Assembly: GCA_002082585.1 (NCBI GenBank)
Contig: CP020563.1
Span: 6,566,001-6,630,000 of the forward strand
Length of the DNA stretch: 64,000 nt
Reading direction: 5' to 3'
Origin: Kitasatospora albolonga
Lineage (GTDB): Bacteria; Actinomycetota; Actinomycetes; Streptomycetales; Streptomycetaceae
The first letter of the stretch is position 1, and each line of letters opens with the position of its first letter. The notes under the pieces are model-generated. The model was not told where the DNA came from, searched no databases, and saw only the letters and a list, made by a program, of their open reading frames with translations. The position numbers were made by a program, and so were the translations under genes. This document shows positions 49,110-58,270 of this stretch, in pieces.

Positions 49110-51371
49110 TCAGCTGTTCCTCAGGGCGTAGTGCGCGCTGACCTGGGAAGCGGTCAGCGCGGTCGGGTAGACGGCGGTCTCGTCGATCTCTCCGGCGAAG
49201 AAGTTGCTCGTCGGACGGTTCGGCCAGCCGGAGAGGTTGTCCCCGCCGACCCGCCAGTACCCCGGGGTGCTCTCGCTGCTGGAGTACAGGATGTTCGAGG
49301 CGCGCAACTGGCCGTCGACGTAGAGCGACATGCCCTGGCCCAGCGGGCCCAGGGTGGCGACGACGTGGTGCCACTGGCCGTCGTTGTAGGCGGCCGAGGT
49401 GGTCACCGTCCGGGCGGAGCCGCTGTGGACGCCGAACACGAGACGTCCGTCGTTGCGCATGTAGATGTGCTTGTCGTGGCGGGTGCTGTTCTGCTGCGTC
49501 AGGTTCCCGAAGCCGATGATCTTCCCGCCGCGGGTGGTGGTGGTCTTGATCCAGGTCTCCAGGGTGAACCTGCTCGGTGCGGGGTGCAGCCGGTTGCTGT
49601 AGGCGTACTGGTTGGTCCCGTTGAACCCGATCGCGGTGGACGGTCCGGCGACGGCCGCCGGGGTCTGCCGGTAGGAGGGGGCGTTGCGCAGGAAACCGTT
49701 GTTGAGGTTGTCGCTGCTGTCGTGGGCGAAGGTGGAGGTGCCCTCGTCGTACCGCCAGTAGAGCGAGGCCCCGTCCGCCCTGACCCGGGCCGGGTACGCC
49801 TGGGTGGTGGTCGCCACGGTGGCGGACTGGGCGGGGGACCGGTTGCTGGTGTTGGTGCCGTCGCTCGCGGTGATCCGGTAGGAGTAGGTCTGGCCCGGTA
49901 CGACGTCGGTGTCGGTCCACTTCAGCTGCGGCCGGTTCCAGAAGACGGAGTAGCCGGTCGTGGTGTGGACGGGGGTGTTCGAGCCGTCCTTGTAGATCCG
50001 GTAGGTCAGCTCCCCGTCGTCGGTGTCGAAGCTGGTCTGCCAGTTGACGTCGATCTGCCCCGGGGTCAGCGTGGACAGGCTGACGTTGGGCACCCACGGC
50101 GCCCCGGTGTCCGGGCCGTCCGCGAACCGGGTCAGCCCCTGCTGGGGGGAGCTGTTGACGGTGGTGAACTCGCCGCCCACCCACAGGTAGTGGCGGTCGC
50201 CCTTGCCGGTCTGGGCCATGACACGCGGGCCGACCGGCTCGCCGATGCCGTCATTGGTGTCCGGGAACCACGGCAGCAGCGTCGGGTCGTCGACCGACTG
50301 GGCCAGCAGGTGCTTGCGCGGCTGGTCCGGGAAGGCGCCCATGGAGGCGCAGTCGTGGGCGTGGCTGCCGCTGTAGAGCACCCCGGAGTAGACCGCCACG
50401 GCCTGGGTGGCGCCCAGGCAGGTGTCGCGCCACCGCTGCTCGAAGTTGCTCAGGTTGAGGGCGATGCGGCCGTCGAACACCCCGCCGCCGGTGCCCTCGT
50501 TGGCGGTGTAGAACCCGGTGGCGTCGGTGGTGATGTCCATCACCGTGGAGTTGTTGTGGATGAACCCCGGGTAGGACTTGGTGAGTTGGCCGGTGGTGGC
50601 GTTGACCACGGCCAGGGCGTGGGTGTTGGTGCCGTTGATCCGGAAGAAGTCACCGCCGAGCAGCACGTTCTGTCCGTCCGGGGTGACCTCCACCGCCCGG
50701 CCCACCTCGTCGGCGTTGGCGGTGAACGGCAGCAGGGAGGCCCCGGCGGTGGTGACCGCCGCGAACCGGGTCCGGCTCTGTCCGCCGACGCTGTTGAAGT
50801 CCCCGCCCAGATAGACCGTGTCGGACGTGACGGCGAGCGCCCGCACGGTGGCCGAGACAGCGATCTTGAAGTCGTTGCGGACGGTGCAGGTCGCGGTGTC
50901 GATCGCCGCGATGTTGCTGACCCCGATCCCGTTCACCGCCCCGAACTGGCCGCCCGCGTACAGCGTTTCCCCGTCGGGGGAGAGCGCCAGCGACCGTACG
51001 GTGGCGGTCCCCGAGGAGATGGTGAACGACAGCGAGCAGTCGGTGGGTGCCCCGGTCGCCGCGTCGAACGCGGCGAAGTTCACCGCGGGCTGTTCACTCG
51101 TGCCGGGTGCGGCCTTGGGGGGCCGCAGGGTGGAGAAGGTGCCGCCCGCGTAGACGACACCGTCGCCGGCCGCCATCGCCCAGACGATGCCGTTGGTCTG
51201 CCAGGTGGAGAGGTCGTCCGCGGTGAGGGCCACCGGATGCGTCAGCGCCGCTGCCGGGGAGGCGCCGACGGCGGTCGCGGAGAGGGCTCCGGCGAGCAGG
51301 CCGAGAGCGGCGGCGACGGCCCGTACACGGCCCCGCCTTCCGGTTCTCTGCCCCGTACTTCCGTTCATCAT
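49110..51371 (-). CDS. Secreted protein: propeller-like repeats, fibronectin III-like and LamG domains
   Basis: A 753-residue exported protein with a Sec signal (residues 1-~42, ending SPAAA). Residues ~45-400 contain propeller-like repeats with the phrase YAGGxF/LGGDF ([45 protein letters not shown]). A fibronectin III-like segment follows (~430-515). Residues ~535-750 are a LamG/concanavalin-like lectin domain (YWRYDEGTSTFAHDSSDN, GQWHHVVATLG, LYVDGQLRASN, GEIDETAVYPTALT). It may bind or shape surface glycans. It is a tandem paralogue of the next gene, with a four-base overlap. Confidence 0.82.
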   Translation of the reverse strand: MMNGSTGQRTGRRGRVRAVAAALGLLAGALSATAVGASPAAALTHPVALTADDLSTWQTNGIVWAMAAGDGVVYAGGTFSTLRPPKAAPGTSEQPAVNFAAFDAATGAPTDCSLSFTISSGTATVRSLALSPDGETLYAGGQFGAVNGIGVSNIAAIDTATCTVRNDFKIAVSATVRALAVTSDTVYLGGDFNSVGGQSRTRFAAVTTAGASLLPFTANADEVGRAVEVTPDGQNVLLGGDFFRINGTNTHALAVVNATTGQLTKSYPGFIHNNSTVMDITTDATGFYTANEGTGGGVFDGRIALNLSNFEQRWRDTCLGATQAVAVYSGVLYSGSHAHDCASMGAFPDQPRKHLLAQSVDDPTLLPWFPDTNDGIGEPVGPRVMAQTGKGDRHYLWVGGEFTTVNSSPQQGLTRFADGPDTGAPWVPNVSLSTLTPGQIDVNWQTSFDTDDGELTYRIYKDGSNTPVHTTTGYSVFWNRPQLKWTDTDVVPGQTYSYRITASDGTNTSNRSPAQSATVATTTQAYPARVRADGASLYWRYDEGTSTFAHDSSDNLNNGFLRNAPSYRQTPAAVAGPSTAIGFNGTNQYAYSNRLHPAPSRFTLETWIKTTTTRGGKIIGFGNLTQQNSTRHDKHIYMRNDGRLVFGVHSGSARTVTTSAAYNDGQWHHVVATLGPLGQGMSLYVDGQLRASNILYSSSESTPGYWRVGGDNLSGWPNRPTSNFFAGEIDETAVYPTALTASQVSAHYALRNS

Positions 51372-54163
51372 TCAGCTCCGAAGGTGAGAACGAGCTGCGG
51401 CCGGGAGGCCGCCGATCCTGCCTCGCTCGACCAGACGCGCAGACTGTCCGTCCCGCTGCTGGTCAGGGCGAGTGAGTAGGCGGAGCCGAGGGCCCCGCCC
51501 AGTGCCGGCGCGGTGAGCTCCACCGAATAGTCGGTGGAGACGGCGGTTGCGCCGGTGATGGTCCCCAGCACGGACGCGGCGAGCGCCGGCCGGGTGTTGT
51601 AGGTGACCGCCGACTCGGTCCAGGCGCCGGTGACCGGCACCACGGTGTGGCTGTCGGTGGAGCCCGCCGTCGCGTCCGAGGACGTACGGAACGTGAGGCG
51701 GGCCCCCTTTAGGACCTGCCCGGCCGGGGCGGCGGGCAGGGCGAAGCGCAGATAGCTCAGATAGGCCGTCGTCCCCCGTGAGGCCAGCTGCTGGTCGTTG
51801 TAGTTCGTGTTGGCCGCCACGCTGTTGACGTAGGCGTCCTCGGTGGGCAGGAGGCTCACCGTGGTGTCCCCGGGCGGGGCGGGCGCCTGGGCCAGCCGGT
51901 GGTGGGCGGCCACCCGGTCGGCGGTCAGCGCGGTGGGGTAGATCGCCGTCTCGTCGACCTGCCCGGCGAAATAGGTGCTCGAAGGGCGGTTGGGCCAGGC
52001 GTTGTTCATGGCGTCACCGCCGACCCGCCAGTACCCGTTGTACGAGCGGTTGCCCGCCGTCGTGTTGGAGGCGACCCGCACCCCGTCCACGTACAGCGCC
52101 ATACCGCCCGGCCCCTGGGTGGCGACGGCGTGGTGCCAGCGGCCGTCGTTGTAGCTCGCCGGACTGGTCAGGGTGGGGCGGCTGCTGGTGCTGCCCACCT
52201 GGACACCGAAGGCGAGCCGCCCGTTGTTCGTCAGATACAGCAGCTTGTCGGAGATGGAGCTCGTATGGCCCTGTGCCGTACCGATGTTGTTGCCGAACCC
52301 GACGATCCGCCCGCCGCTCGTCGACGTCGTACGGAACCACGTCTCGATGGAGTACGGGGTGGGGGAGGTGTAGCGGTGCAGCCGGTCGCTGTACACGTAC
52401 TCGTCGCTGCCGTTCAGCGAGAGCGCGGCCGAACCGGCGACGGCCGAGGGCGTGAAGCGGTACGTCGGTGTGTTCACGTACACCCCGCCGTTCCGGCTGT
52501 CCGAGGCGTCCGCCGCGAAGGCCCCGCCGGGCTCGTCGTAACGCCAGTACAGATCCGCCCCGTCGGCCAGCACCCGTTCCTGGTACGGGGAGGCGGCCGA
52601 GGCCGCCGTCACGGCGGCGGCAGGGGAAAGCGCGCTGGTGTTGCCCGCGCCGTCGGTCGCCGTGATCCGGTAGGAGTACGTCTGCCCCGCGACCACGTTC
52701 CGGTCGGTGAAGGTCAGCTGGGGGCGGCTGAAGAACAGGGACGAGCCGGTCGTGGTGTGGACCGGAGCCGAACTCCCGTTGCGGTAGACCCGGTATGTCA
52801 GCAGGCTGTCGTCCAGGTCCAGTGAACTCCGCCAGCTCACCCGCACCTCACCGGCGCGCGGCGCCGACACACTGGCGGCGGGCACGCTCGGGGAACCGGT
52901 GTCCGGGCCGTTCGCGAACCGGGTCAGCGCCTGCTGCGCCACCCCGTTGACCGTGGTGAACTCCCCGCCCACCCACAGGAAGTCCCGGCCGTCGCGGGAG
53001 GAGACGGTCAGCGCGCGCGGCCCGACCGGCTCCCCGATCCCGTCGTTCGTGTCGGGCAGCCAGCCCAGCAGCGCCGGATCGTCGACGCTCTGCGCGGTGA
53101 GGTGCTTGCGCGCCTGGTTGGGGAAGCCGCCCATGGTCGAGCAGTCGTGCACATGGCTCGCCGCGTACAGCACTCCCTTGTAGACCCGCACCGCCTGTGT
53201 CGCGCCCTGGCAGGTGTCCCGCCAGCGCTGGCCGAAGCCGTCCAGCTCCATCGCGAGCCGGCCGTCGAAGGAGTTGCCGCCCCGGCCCTCACCGGCCGCG
53301 TACCAGCCGCCGGACGCGGAGTCCGTGACGATGTCCTTGATGACGGCGGTGGACGGGATGAAGTTGTCCGGATAGCCCCGGGTGAGGGAGCCGGTGGTGG
53401 CGCTGACCACCGCGAGCGCATGGGAGCCGGTCCCGCCGACGGTGAAGAAGTCCCCGCCGAGCAGCACCGACTGCCCGTCCGGCGTCACCTTCAGGGTCCG
53501 CCCCGGGTCGTCCGCGTCCGGATTCCACCCGGTCACCGCGCCCGCCGGGGTCAGCGCGCCGAAGAAGCGCCGGGTCTGCCCGTTCACCGACTGGAAGTCC
53601 CCGCCCGCGTAGACCGTGCCGTTCGCCGCCACGTCCAGCGCGCGGACCGTCGCCGAGAAGCTCGGCGAGAACCCCGCCCGCCGGGTGCAGGTGGCGGTGT
53701 CGACGGCGACCAGCCCGCCCGCGCTCGTCCCGTTGACCGCGTTGAAGTAACCCCCCACGTACAGCGTCGACTTGTCCGGCGAGACGGCGAGTGCCCGTAC
53801 GGTGGCGGTGCCGCTGGTCCGGGTGAAGGAGAGCGAGCAGCCCGCCGGGGCGCCCGTCGCCGCGTTGAACGCCGCGAAGTTGACGGCGGGCGTGGAGCCG
53901 CCGCCCGAACCCGCGGGGCGGACGGCGGAGAAGGTGCCGCCCGCATAGACGACCCCGTTCGCCTCCGCCAGCGTCCACACGATCCCGTTGGTCTGGTAGG
54001 TGGGCAGCTGGTCGGCGGTGAAGGCGACCGGTGCGGTCAGCGCGGCGGCCGGGGGCGCGGCGGCCACCGGGGCGAGCACCCCGGCGGCCAGCGCGAGGAC
54101 CGCGGTGAGGACCCCGCCGCGCAGTCGGCCCAGGGGCCCGGGAGGGCGCCCTGGCCTCCTCAT
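51368..54163 (-). CDS. Secreted paralogue with added DNRLRE/CBM96-like C-terminal domain
   Basis: A 931-residue exported protein with signal peptide (ending APPAAA at ~40) and the same order of domains as its neighbour: propeller-like YAGGTF/YVGGYF/YAGGDF/LLGGDF repeats, fibronectin III-like, LamG. After the LamG domain comes an extra ~165-residue domain ([48 protein letters not shown]) of the DNRLRE/CBM96 type found in surface carbohydrate-binding proteins. Identity to the neighbouring paralogue is high throughout the shared part, so the pair arose by tandem duplication. It is the first of the leftward run LamG-LamG-lipoprotein-GT2. Confidence 0.83.
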   Translation of the reverse strand: MRRPGRPPGPLGRLRGGVLTAVLALAAGVLAPVAAAPPAAALTAPVAFTADQLPTYQTNGIVWTLAEANGVVYAGGTFSAVRPAGSGGGSTPAVNFAAFNAATGAPAGCSLSFTRTSGTATVRALAVSPDKSTLYVGGYFNAVNGTSAGGLVAVDTATCTRRAGFSPSFSATVRALDVAANGTVYAGGDFQSVNGQTRRFFGALTPAGAVTGWNPDADDPGRTLKVTPDGQSVLLGGDFFTVGGTGSHALAVVSATTGSLTRGYPDNFIPSTAVIKDIVTDSASGGWYAAGEGRGGNSFDGRLAMELDGFGQRWRDTCQGATQAVRVYKGVLYAASHVHDCSTMGGFPNQARKHLTAQSVDDPALLGWLPDTNDGIGEPVGPRALTVSSRDGRDFLWVGGEFTTVNGVAQQALTRFANGPDTGSPSVPAASVSAPRAGEVRVSWRSSLDLDDSLLTYRVYRNGSSAPVHTTTGSSLFFSRPQLTFTDRNVVAGQTYSYRITATDGAGNTSALSPAAAVTAASAASPYQERVLADGADLYWRYDEPGGAFAADASDSRNGGVYVNTPTYRFTPSAVAGSAALSLNGSDEYVYSDRLHRYTSPTPYSIETWFRTTSTSGGRIVGFGNNIGTAQGHTSSISDKLLYLTNNGRLAFGVQVGSTSSRPTLTSPASYNDGRWHHAVATQGPGGMALYVDGVRVASNTTAGNRSYNGYWRVGGDAMNNAWPNRPSSTYFAGQVDETAIYPTALTADRVAAHHRLAQAPAPPGDTTVSLLPTEDAYVNSVAANTNYNDQQLASRGTTAYLSYLRFALPAAPAGQVLKGARLTFRTSSDATAGSTDSHTVVPVTGAWTESAVTYNTRPALAASVLGTITGATAVSTDYSVELTAPALGGALGSAYSLALTSSGTDSLRVWSSEAGSAASRPQLVLTFGAE

Positions 54164-55173
54164 CTGTCCACCCGCACGGCGGCCCCGGTGAGCTGGTCCG
54201 AGAGCAGGCGGATGTCCGCGTCGACCATGATCCGGGCCAGCTCCCGCGACTTCACCTCGGGCTTCCAGCCCAGCAGCTCCTCCGCCTTGGACGCGTCACC
54301 GATCAACGCGTCGACCTCGCTGGGGCGTTCGTACTTCGGGTCGTAGCGCACATGCTCGGCCCAGTCCAGGCCCGCGTGCTCGAAGGCGAACTCCAGGAAC
54401 TGCCGGACGCTGACCCCCTCGCCGGTCGCCACCACGTAGTCGTCCGGGGTGTCGCACTGGAGCATCCGCCACATGGCGTCCACGTACTCCGGCGCGTACC
54501 CCCAGTCCCGGACCGCGTCCAGGTTGCCCAGGTGCAGCCGGTCCTGGAGCCCGGCCTTGATCCGGGCCACCCCCCGGGTGATCTTCCGGGTCACGAAGGT
54601 CTCCCCGCGGCGCGGCGACTCGTGGTTGAACAGAATCCCGTTGACGGCGAACATGTCGTACGCCTCACGGTAGTTGACTGTCGCCCAGTACGAGTAGACC
54701 TTCGCCACGCTGTACGGGCTGCGCGGGTGGAACGGGGTCTTCTCGTTCTGCGGCGGCGGGCTGGCGCCGAACATCTCGGAGGACGACGCCTGGTAGATCC
54801 GGGTCTCGATCCCGCTGGCCCGGACCGCCTCAAGCAGCCGGATGGTGCCGAGCCCGGTGACGTCACCCGTGTACAGCGGGGCGTCGAAGGAGACCCGCAC
54901 ATGGGACTGGGCACCCAGGTTGTAGACCTCGTCGGGCTGGATGTCGCGCAACAGGTTCACCAGCGCCACCCCGTCGGAGAGGTCGGCGTGGTGCAGGACG
55001 AAGGAGCGCTCCGGCTCCTCGGGGCCCTGGTAGATGTGGTCGATCCGCTCGGTGTTGAAGCTCGACGAGCGGCGTATGAGGCCATGGACCGTGTATCCCT
55101 TGTCGAGCAACAGCTCCGCCAGGTACGAGCCGTCCTGGCCGGTCACTCCGGTGATGAGCGCGGTCTTCGCCAC
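54160..55173 (-). CDS. gmd: GDP-mannose 4,6-dehydratase
   Basis: A 337-residue short-chain dehydrogenase that converts GDP-mannose to GDP-4-keto-6-deoxymannose. NADP is bound by [19 protein letters not shown]. The catalytic site is in ASSSEMFG and the Tyr-x3-Lys of [28 protein letters not shown] is a strong GMD signature. The GTG at 55173 has GAAGGGGG upstream and gives the normal length. It overlaps the downstream LamG gene by four bases, and is divergent from fcl, which uses its product. Confidence 0.94.
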   Translation of the reverse strand: MAKTALITGVTGQDGSYLAELLLDKGYTVHGLIRRSSSFNTERIDHIYQGPEEPERSFVLHHADLSDGVALVNLLRDIQPDEVYNLGAQSHVRVSFDAPLYTGDVTGLGTIRLLEAVRASGIETRIYQASSSEMFGASPPPQNEKTPFHPRSPYSVAKVYSYWATVNYREAYDMFAVNGILFNHESPRRGETFVTRKITRGVARIKAGLQDRLHLGNLDAVRDWGYAPEYVDAMWRMLQCDTPDDYVVATGEGVSVRQFLEFAFEHAGLDWAEHVRYDPKYERPSEVDALIGDASKAEELLGWKPEVKSRELARIMVDADIRLLSDQLTGAAVRVDR

Positions 55174-55289
55174 GATTCCCCCTTCTCTGCTGTCCGTCCG
55201 TGCGACGAACAGGTCACCGACATATCGGAATTGGAGCGTTCTGCGGCAAAACATCACCGCAGTCCCTTACTGCTGGCACAATCCGAGCC

Positions 55290-56273
55290 ATGACGACCGA
55301 ACTCCCCGTCCCACCCCAGGAATCCGCCCGCCCCCTACTGCGCCCGGGCTCCCGCATATTCGTCGCGGGCCACCGCGGTCTGGTCGGCTCGGCGGTGGCC
55401 CGCCGCCTCGCCGACGACGGCCACGAGGTCCTCACCCGCGGCCGGGATCTCCTCGACCTGCGCGACGCCGCGCGGACCGAGACGTATCTGAAGGACATCC
55501 GCCCGGACGCGGTCGTGCTGGCCGCCGCCAAGGTGGGCGGGATCATGGCCAACAGCACCTACCCGGTGCAGTTCCTGGAGGACAACCTGCGCATCCAGCT
55601 CAGCGTGATCGCCGGGGCGCACGCGGCGGGAACCGGGCGGCTGCTCTTCCTCGGCTCGTCGTGCATCTACCCCCGGCTCGCCCCCCAGCCGATCCGTGAG
55701 GAGTCGCTGCTCACCGGGGAGCTGGAGCCCACCAACGAGGCGTACGCCCTGGCCAAGATCGCGGGCATCGTCCAGACCCAGTCCTACCGGCGGCAGTACG
55801 GCGCCTCCTACATCAGCGCCATGCCCACCAATCTCTACGGGCCCGGCGACAACTTCGACCTGGAGACCTCGCACGTCCTGCCCGCGCTGATCCGCCGCTT
55901 CCATGAGGCCCAGCGGGACGGCGCGCCGGAGGTCACCCTCTGGGGCTCCGGCTCGCCGCGCCGCGAGTTCCTGCACGTCGACGACCTGGCAGCCGCCTGC
56001 GTACGCCTGCTGGAGGCGTACGACGGTGACGAGCCGGTCAACATCGGCTGCGGCGAGGACCTCGCCATCCGCGAACTCGCTGAGACCGTGGCCGAAGTGA
56101 CGGGCTATCAGGGCCGGATCGGCTGGGACACCTCGAAGCCCGACGGGACCCCCCGCAAGCTGCTCGACGTCTCCCGGCTGACCTCCCTCGGCTTCAAGCC
56201 GCAGATCCCGCTGCGCGACGGCATCGCCCGCACCTACGCCTGGTGGCTCGGCCAACTCCCGCCCACCGCCTGA
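55290..56273 (+). CDS. fcl: GDP-L-fucose synthase
   Basis: A 327-residue NADP-dependent epimerase/reductase that turns GDP-4-keto-6-deoxymannose into GDP-L-fucose. It has the cofactor loop FVAGHRGLVGSAVARRL, SSCIYP, the catalytic Tyr-x3-Lys in NEAYALAKIAGI and PTNLYGPGDNFDLETSHVLPALIRRFHEA, all typical of Fcl/WcaG. The glycan therefore probably contains L-fucose (or a derivative). Transcribed divergently from gmd across a 116-base promoter region. Confidence 0.94.
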   Translation: MTTELPVPPQESARPLLRPGSRIFVAGHRGLVGSAVARRLADDGHEVLTRGRDLLDLRDAARTETYLKDIRPDAVVLAAAKVGGIMANSTYPVQFLEDNLRIQLSVIAGAHAAGTGRLLFLGSSCIYPRLAPQPIREESLLTGELEPTNEAYALAKIAGIVQTQSYRRQYGASYISAMPTNLYGPGDNFDLETSHVLPALIRRFHEAQRDGAPEVTLWGSGSPRREFLHVDDLAAACVRLLEAYDGDEPVNIGCGEDLAIRELAETVAEVTGYQGRIGWDTSKPDGTPRKLLDVSRLTSLGFKPQIPLRDGIARTYAWWLGQLPPTA

Positions 56274-56278
56274 CCGTT

Positions 56279-56309
56279 CGCCACCGCGCACGTCTGGCGC
56301 GCGGTGGCG
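56279..56309. terminator. Bidirectional terminator between fcl and the sugar transferase gene
   Basis: CGCCACCGCGC (56279-56289) pairs perfectly with GCGCGGTGGCG (56299-56309) around a nine-base loop. It begins six bases after the fcl stop and lies 36 bases from the convergent gene's stop. Confidence 0.75.
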
Positions 56310-56344
56310 CACCGGGGTTCCTCGCATCGCCCCGCCCGCCGTTC

Positions 56345-57895
56345 TCAGTAGGCCCCGCGGCCGTCGGCGACGGCGCGCACCGTACGGGCGAGGAGCCCCA
56401 TGTCCGTGGCCACCGACCAGTTGTCGACGTACCAGAGGTCCAGCGAGACGGTCTCCTGCCAGGACAGGTCGGAGCGCCCGCTCACCTGCCACAGCCCGGT
56501 CAGACCCGGTTTCACGGCCAGCCTGCGGTGCTCCCGTTCGTCGTAGCGGGACGCCTCCTCCGGCAGCGGCGGCCGCGGCCCCACCAGGGACATCTGCCCC
56601 AGCAGCACATTGAACAGCTGCGGGAGTTCATCGATCGACGTCCGGCGCAGCGTCCGCCCCACGGGCGTCACCCGGGGGTCCCGGCGCATCTTGAACAGCG
56701 GCCCGTCGACCTCGTTCTCCTCGGCGAGCTGCGCCTTGCGCGCCTCCGCGTCCGCCACCATCGTGCGGAACTTCCACATGGTGAAAGGCCGGTTGTGCTG
56801 GCCCTGGCGGACCTGCCGGTGGAAGACCGGGCCGCGCGAGGAGAGCCGTACGCTCAGCGCCACCGCGAGCAGCAGCGGCGCGAGCACCAGCAGCCCCACC
56901 AGGGCGCCGACGCGGTCCAGCACCGCCTTGAGCACCCCCTGCGGGCCCCCGCGCAGCGGCGGGGCGATGTGCAGCAGGGTGAGCCCGGCCGCCGTCACCG
57001 GGCGCACCCGGGACGCCGCGACCCCCGAGAGCTCGGAGAGCACGCACAGGGCGACGCCCGCCTCGTGCAGCCCCCAGCCGAGCCGCCGCAGCCGGTCCCC
57101 GGTCAGCCGGGGCCCGGGAGCCACCAGCACCAGGTCCGCCTCATGGGCGTACGCACCGCCGAGGACCGTCGTCACGTCGTCGTCCGCCGGGCACGAGGCG
57201 AGCCGCCCCGGCACCTGGACGCCCTCGTGCGCGGGCCGGTCGGGCCCCACCGGGATCGCGGCCACCAGCTGATAGCCGTGGGCCGTACGGGAGCCGAGCT
57301 CCTCGGCCGCCCGGTCCAGGCCCGCCGCCTCGCCCACCAGCAGCACCCGGCGCACCGACCGGCCGCGCCGCGCGGTGCGGAGCCGGCGCCGCAGCCCCTC
57401 GGCGGCGACGGCGGCGGGCAGCCCCGGCGCCACGGCCACGACGGCCGTCGCCGGGTCGACGGAGCCCCCCGCCGCCGCGTGCAGGACGGCCAGCATCCCG
57501 AGGAGCACCAGCCAGTCCCCGAGGGCACCGAGCGGGCCGCCCGGCTCGGACCGCACCGGGTCCGCGTACCGGCCGCGCGCACCCCGTAAACCCGTCCACA
57601 CCAGCCCGGCCGCCGTGGCGGCGAGCCACGGGCGGGGCTGCCCTCCCAGGTGCAGCAGCAGCCAGGCGGGGCCCGCCAGGCCCACCAGGTCGGTCAGTGC
57701 GGCGAACGACGGGCGGTGCCCCGGCTTCCTGCGGGCCGGAGCCTTCCCGGCCGGGTCGCGCTGTGCTGTCGGGGCCCGCCACAACTGCTCCAGGGCCGCC
57801 GTACGATTCCGGGACGCGGCGGTGCGGGGGCGCGGCGCGCCCCGGAGCCCCACCGGCCCGGATATCTCGGTCTCCGGTATTTCGACATGCCCCAT
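56345..57895 (-). CDS. Polyprenyl-phosphate sugar phosphotransferase (initiating enzyme)
   Basis: A 516-residue enzyme that starts repeat-unit synthesis by moving a sugar-1-phosphate onto undecaprenyl phosphate. Four hydrophobic segments and a CoA-binding-like middle domain (VRRVLLVGEAAGLDRAAEEL) precede a fifth helix. The C-terminal catalytic domain has HRQVRQGQHNRPFTMWKFRTM, TSIDELPQLFNVLLGQMSLVGPRPPL and VKPGLTGLWQVSGRSDLSW, all expected motifs of the WbaP/WcaJ family. The ATG at 57895 follows GGGGGG. Its location at the end of the cluster with its own promoter region is common. Confidence 0.92.
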   Translation of the reverse strand: MGHVEIPETEISGPVGLRGAPRPRTAASRNRTAALEQLWRAPTAQRDPAGKAPARRKPGHRPSFAALTDLVGLAGPAWLLLHLGGQPRPWLAATAAGLVWTGLRGARGRYADPVRSEPGGPLGALGDWLVLLGMLAVLHAAAGGSVDPATAVVAVAPGLPAAVAAEGLRRRLRTARRGRSVRRVLLVGEAAGLDRAAEELGSRTAHGYQLVAAIPVGPDRPAHEGVQVPGRLASCPADDDVTTVLGGAYAHEADLVLVAPGPRLTGDRLRRLGWGLHEAGVALCVLSELSGVAASRVRPVTAAGLTLLHIAPPLRGGPQGVLKAVLDRVGALVGLLVLAPLLLAVALSVRLSSRGPVFHRQVRQGQHNRPFTMWKFRTMVADAEARKAQLAEENEVDGPLFKMRRDPRVTPVGRTLRRTSIDELPQLFNVLLGQMSLVGPRPPLPEEASRYDEREHRRLAVKPGLTGLWQVSGRSDLSWQETVSLDLWYVDNWSVATDMGLLARTVRAVADGRGAY

Positions 57896-58270
57896 GAACC
57901 CCCCAGTCACAGTCGCACCCCACAAACGGGACGCATCCGCCGATCCCATGGACAGACGGATGCGCCCTCGCTCGGTGCACGATATCCACACACGTGCCAT
58001 TTCGCTGGAGTTCTCGTGAAGTTCAGACGCCCCGGACCAGACACCCGCGATCCGCCGGAAGCGCCCGATCTCGCCTGCGGTACACGGTTGCTGACGGCTC
58101 AGCAGATCCGCAAGCGCTTGTGCGGCGCTGCTCCTGGTTGCCGGGGGCGGAGGCTCTCGCTCCGGCGTACGCCGGTCCCGACGCGCGAACCCCCTGGCAG
58201 CGACCTGCGCAGCCAGGGGGTTCGTGGTCCGTGGGCGGCCCGCCCGGGGTGGTAGGGGGCGCCCACGGGG
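57896..58270. other. Intergenic region with two hairpins
   Basis: A 375-base gap. CGCATCCG (57932-57939) and CGGATGCG (57957-57964) form an eight-base inverted repeat about 40 bases upstream of the sugar transferase start and may be an operator. A strong terminator lies at 58186-58224. The rest shows no gene with acceptable codon bias. Confidence 0.5.
58186..58224 (-). terminator. Strong terminator hairpin for the wall-anchored protein gene
   Basis: CGAACCCCCTGGC (58186-58198) and GCCAGGGGGTTCG (58212-58224) form a perfect 13-base stem with a 13-base loop. It is 47 bases downstream of the stop codon of the leftward gene. The arms lack a T-tract. Confidence 0.8.

Noticed and set aside
58186..58224. 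tRNA-like fold or attachment site
   Set aside because: The arms form one uninterrupted 13-base stem with no cloverleaf features; position after a stop codon fits a terminator.
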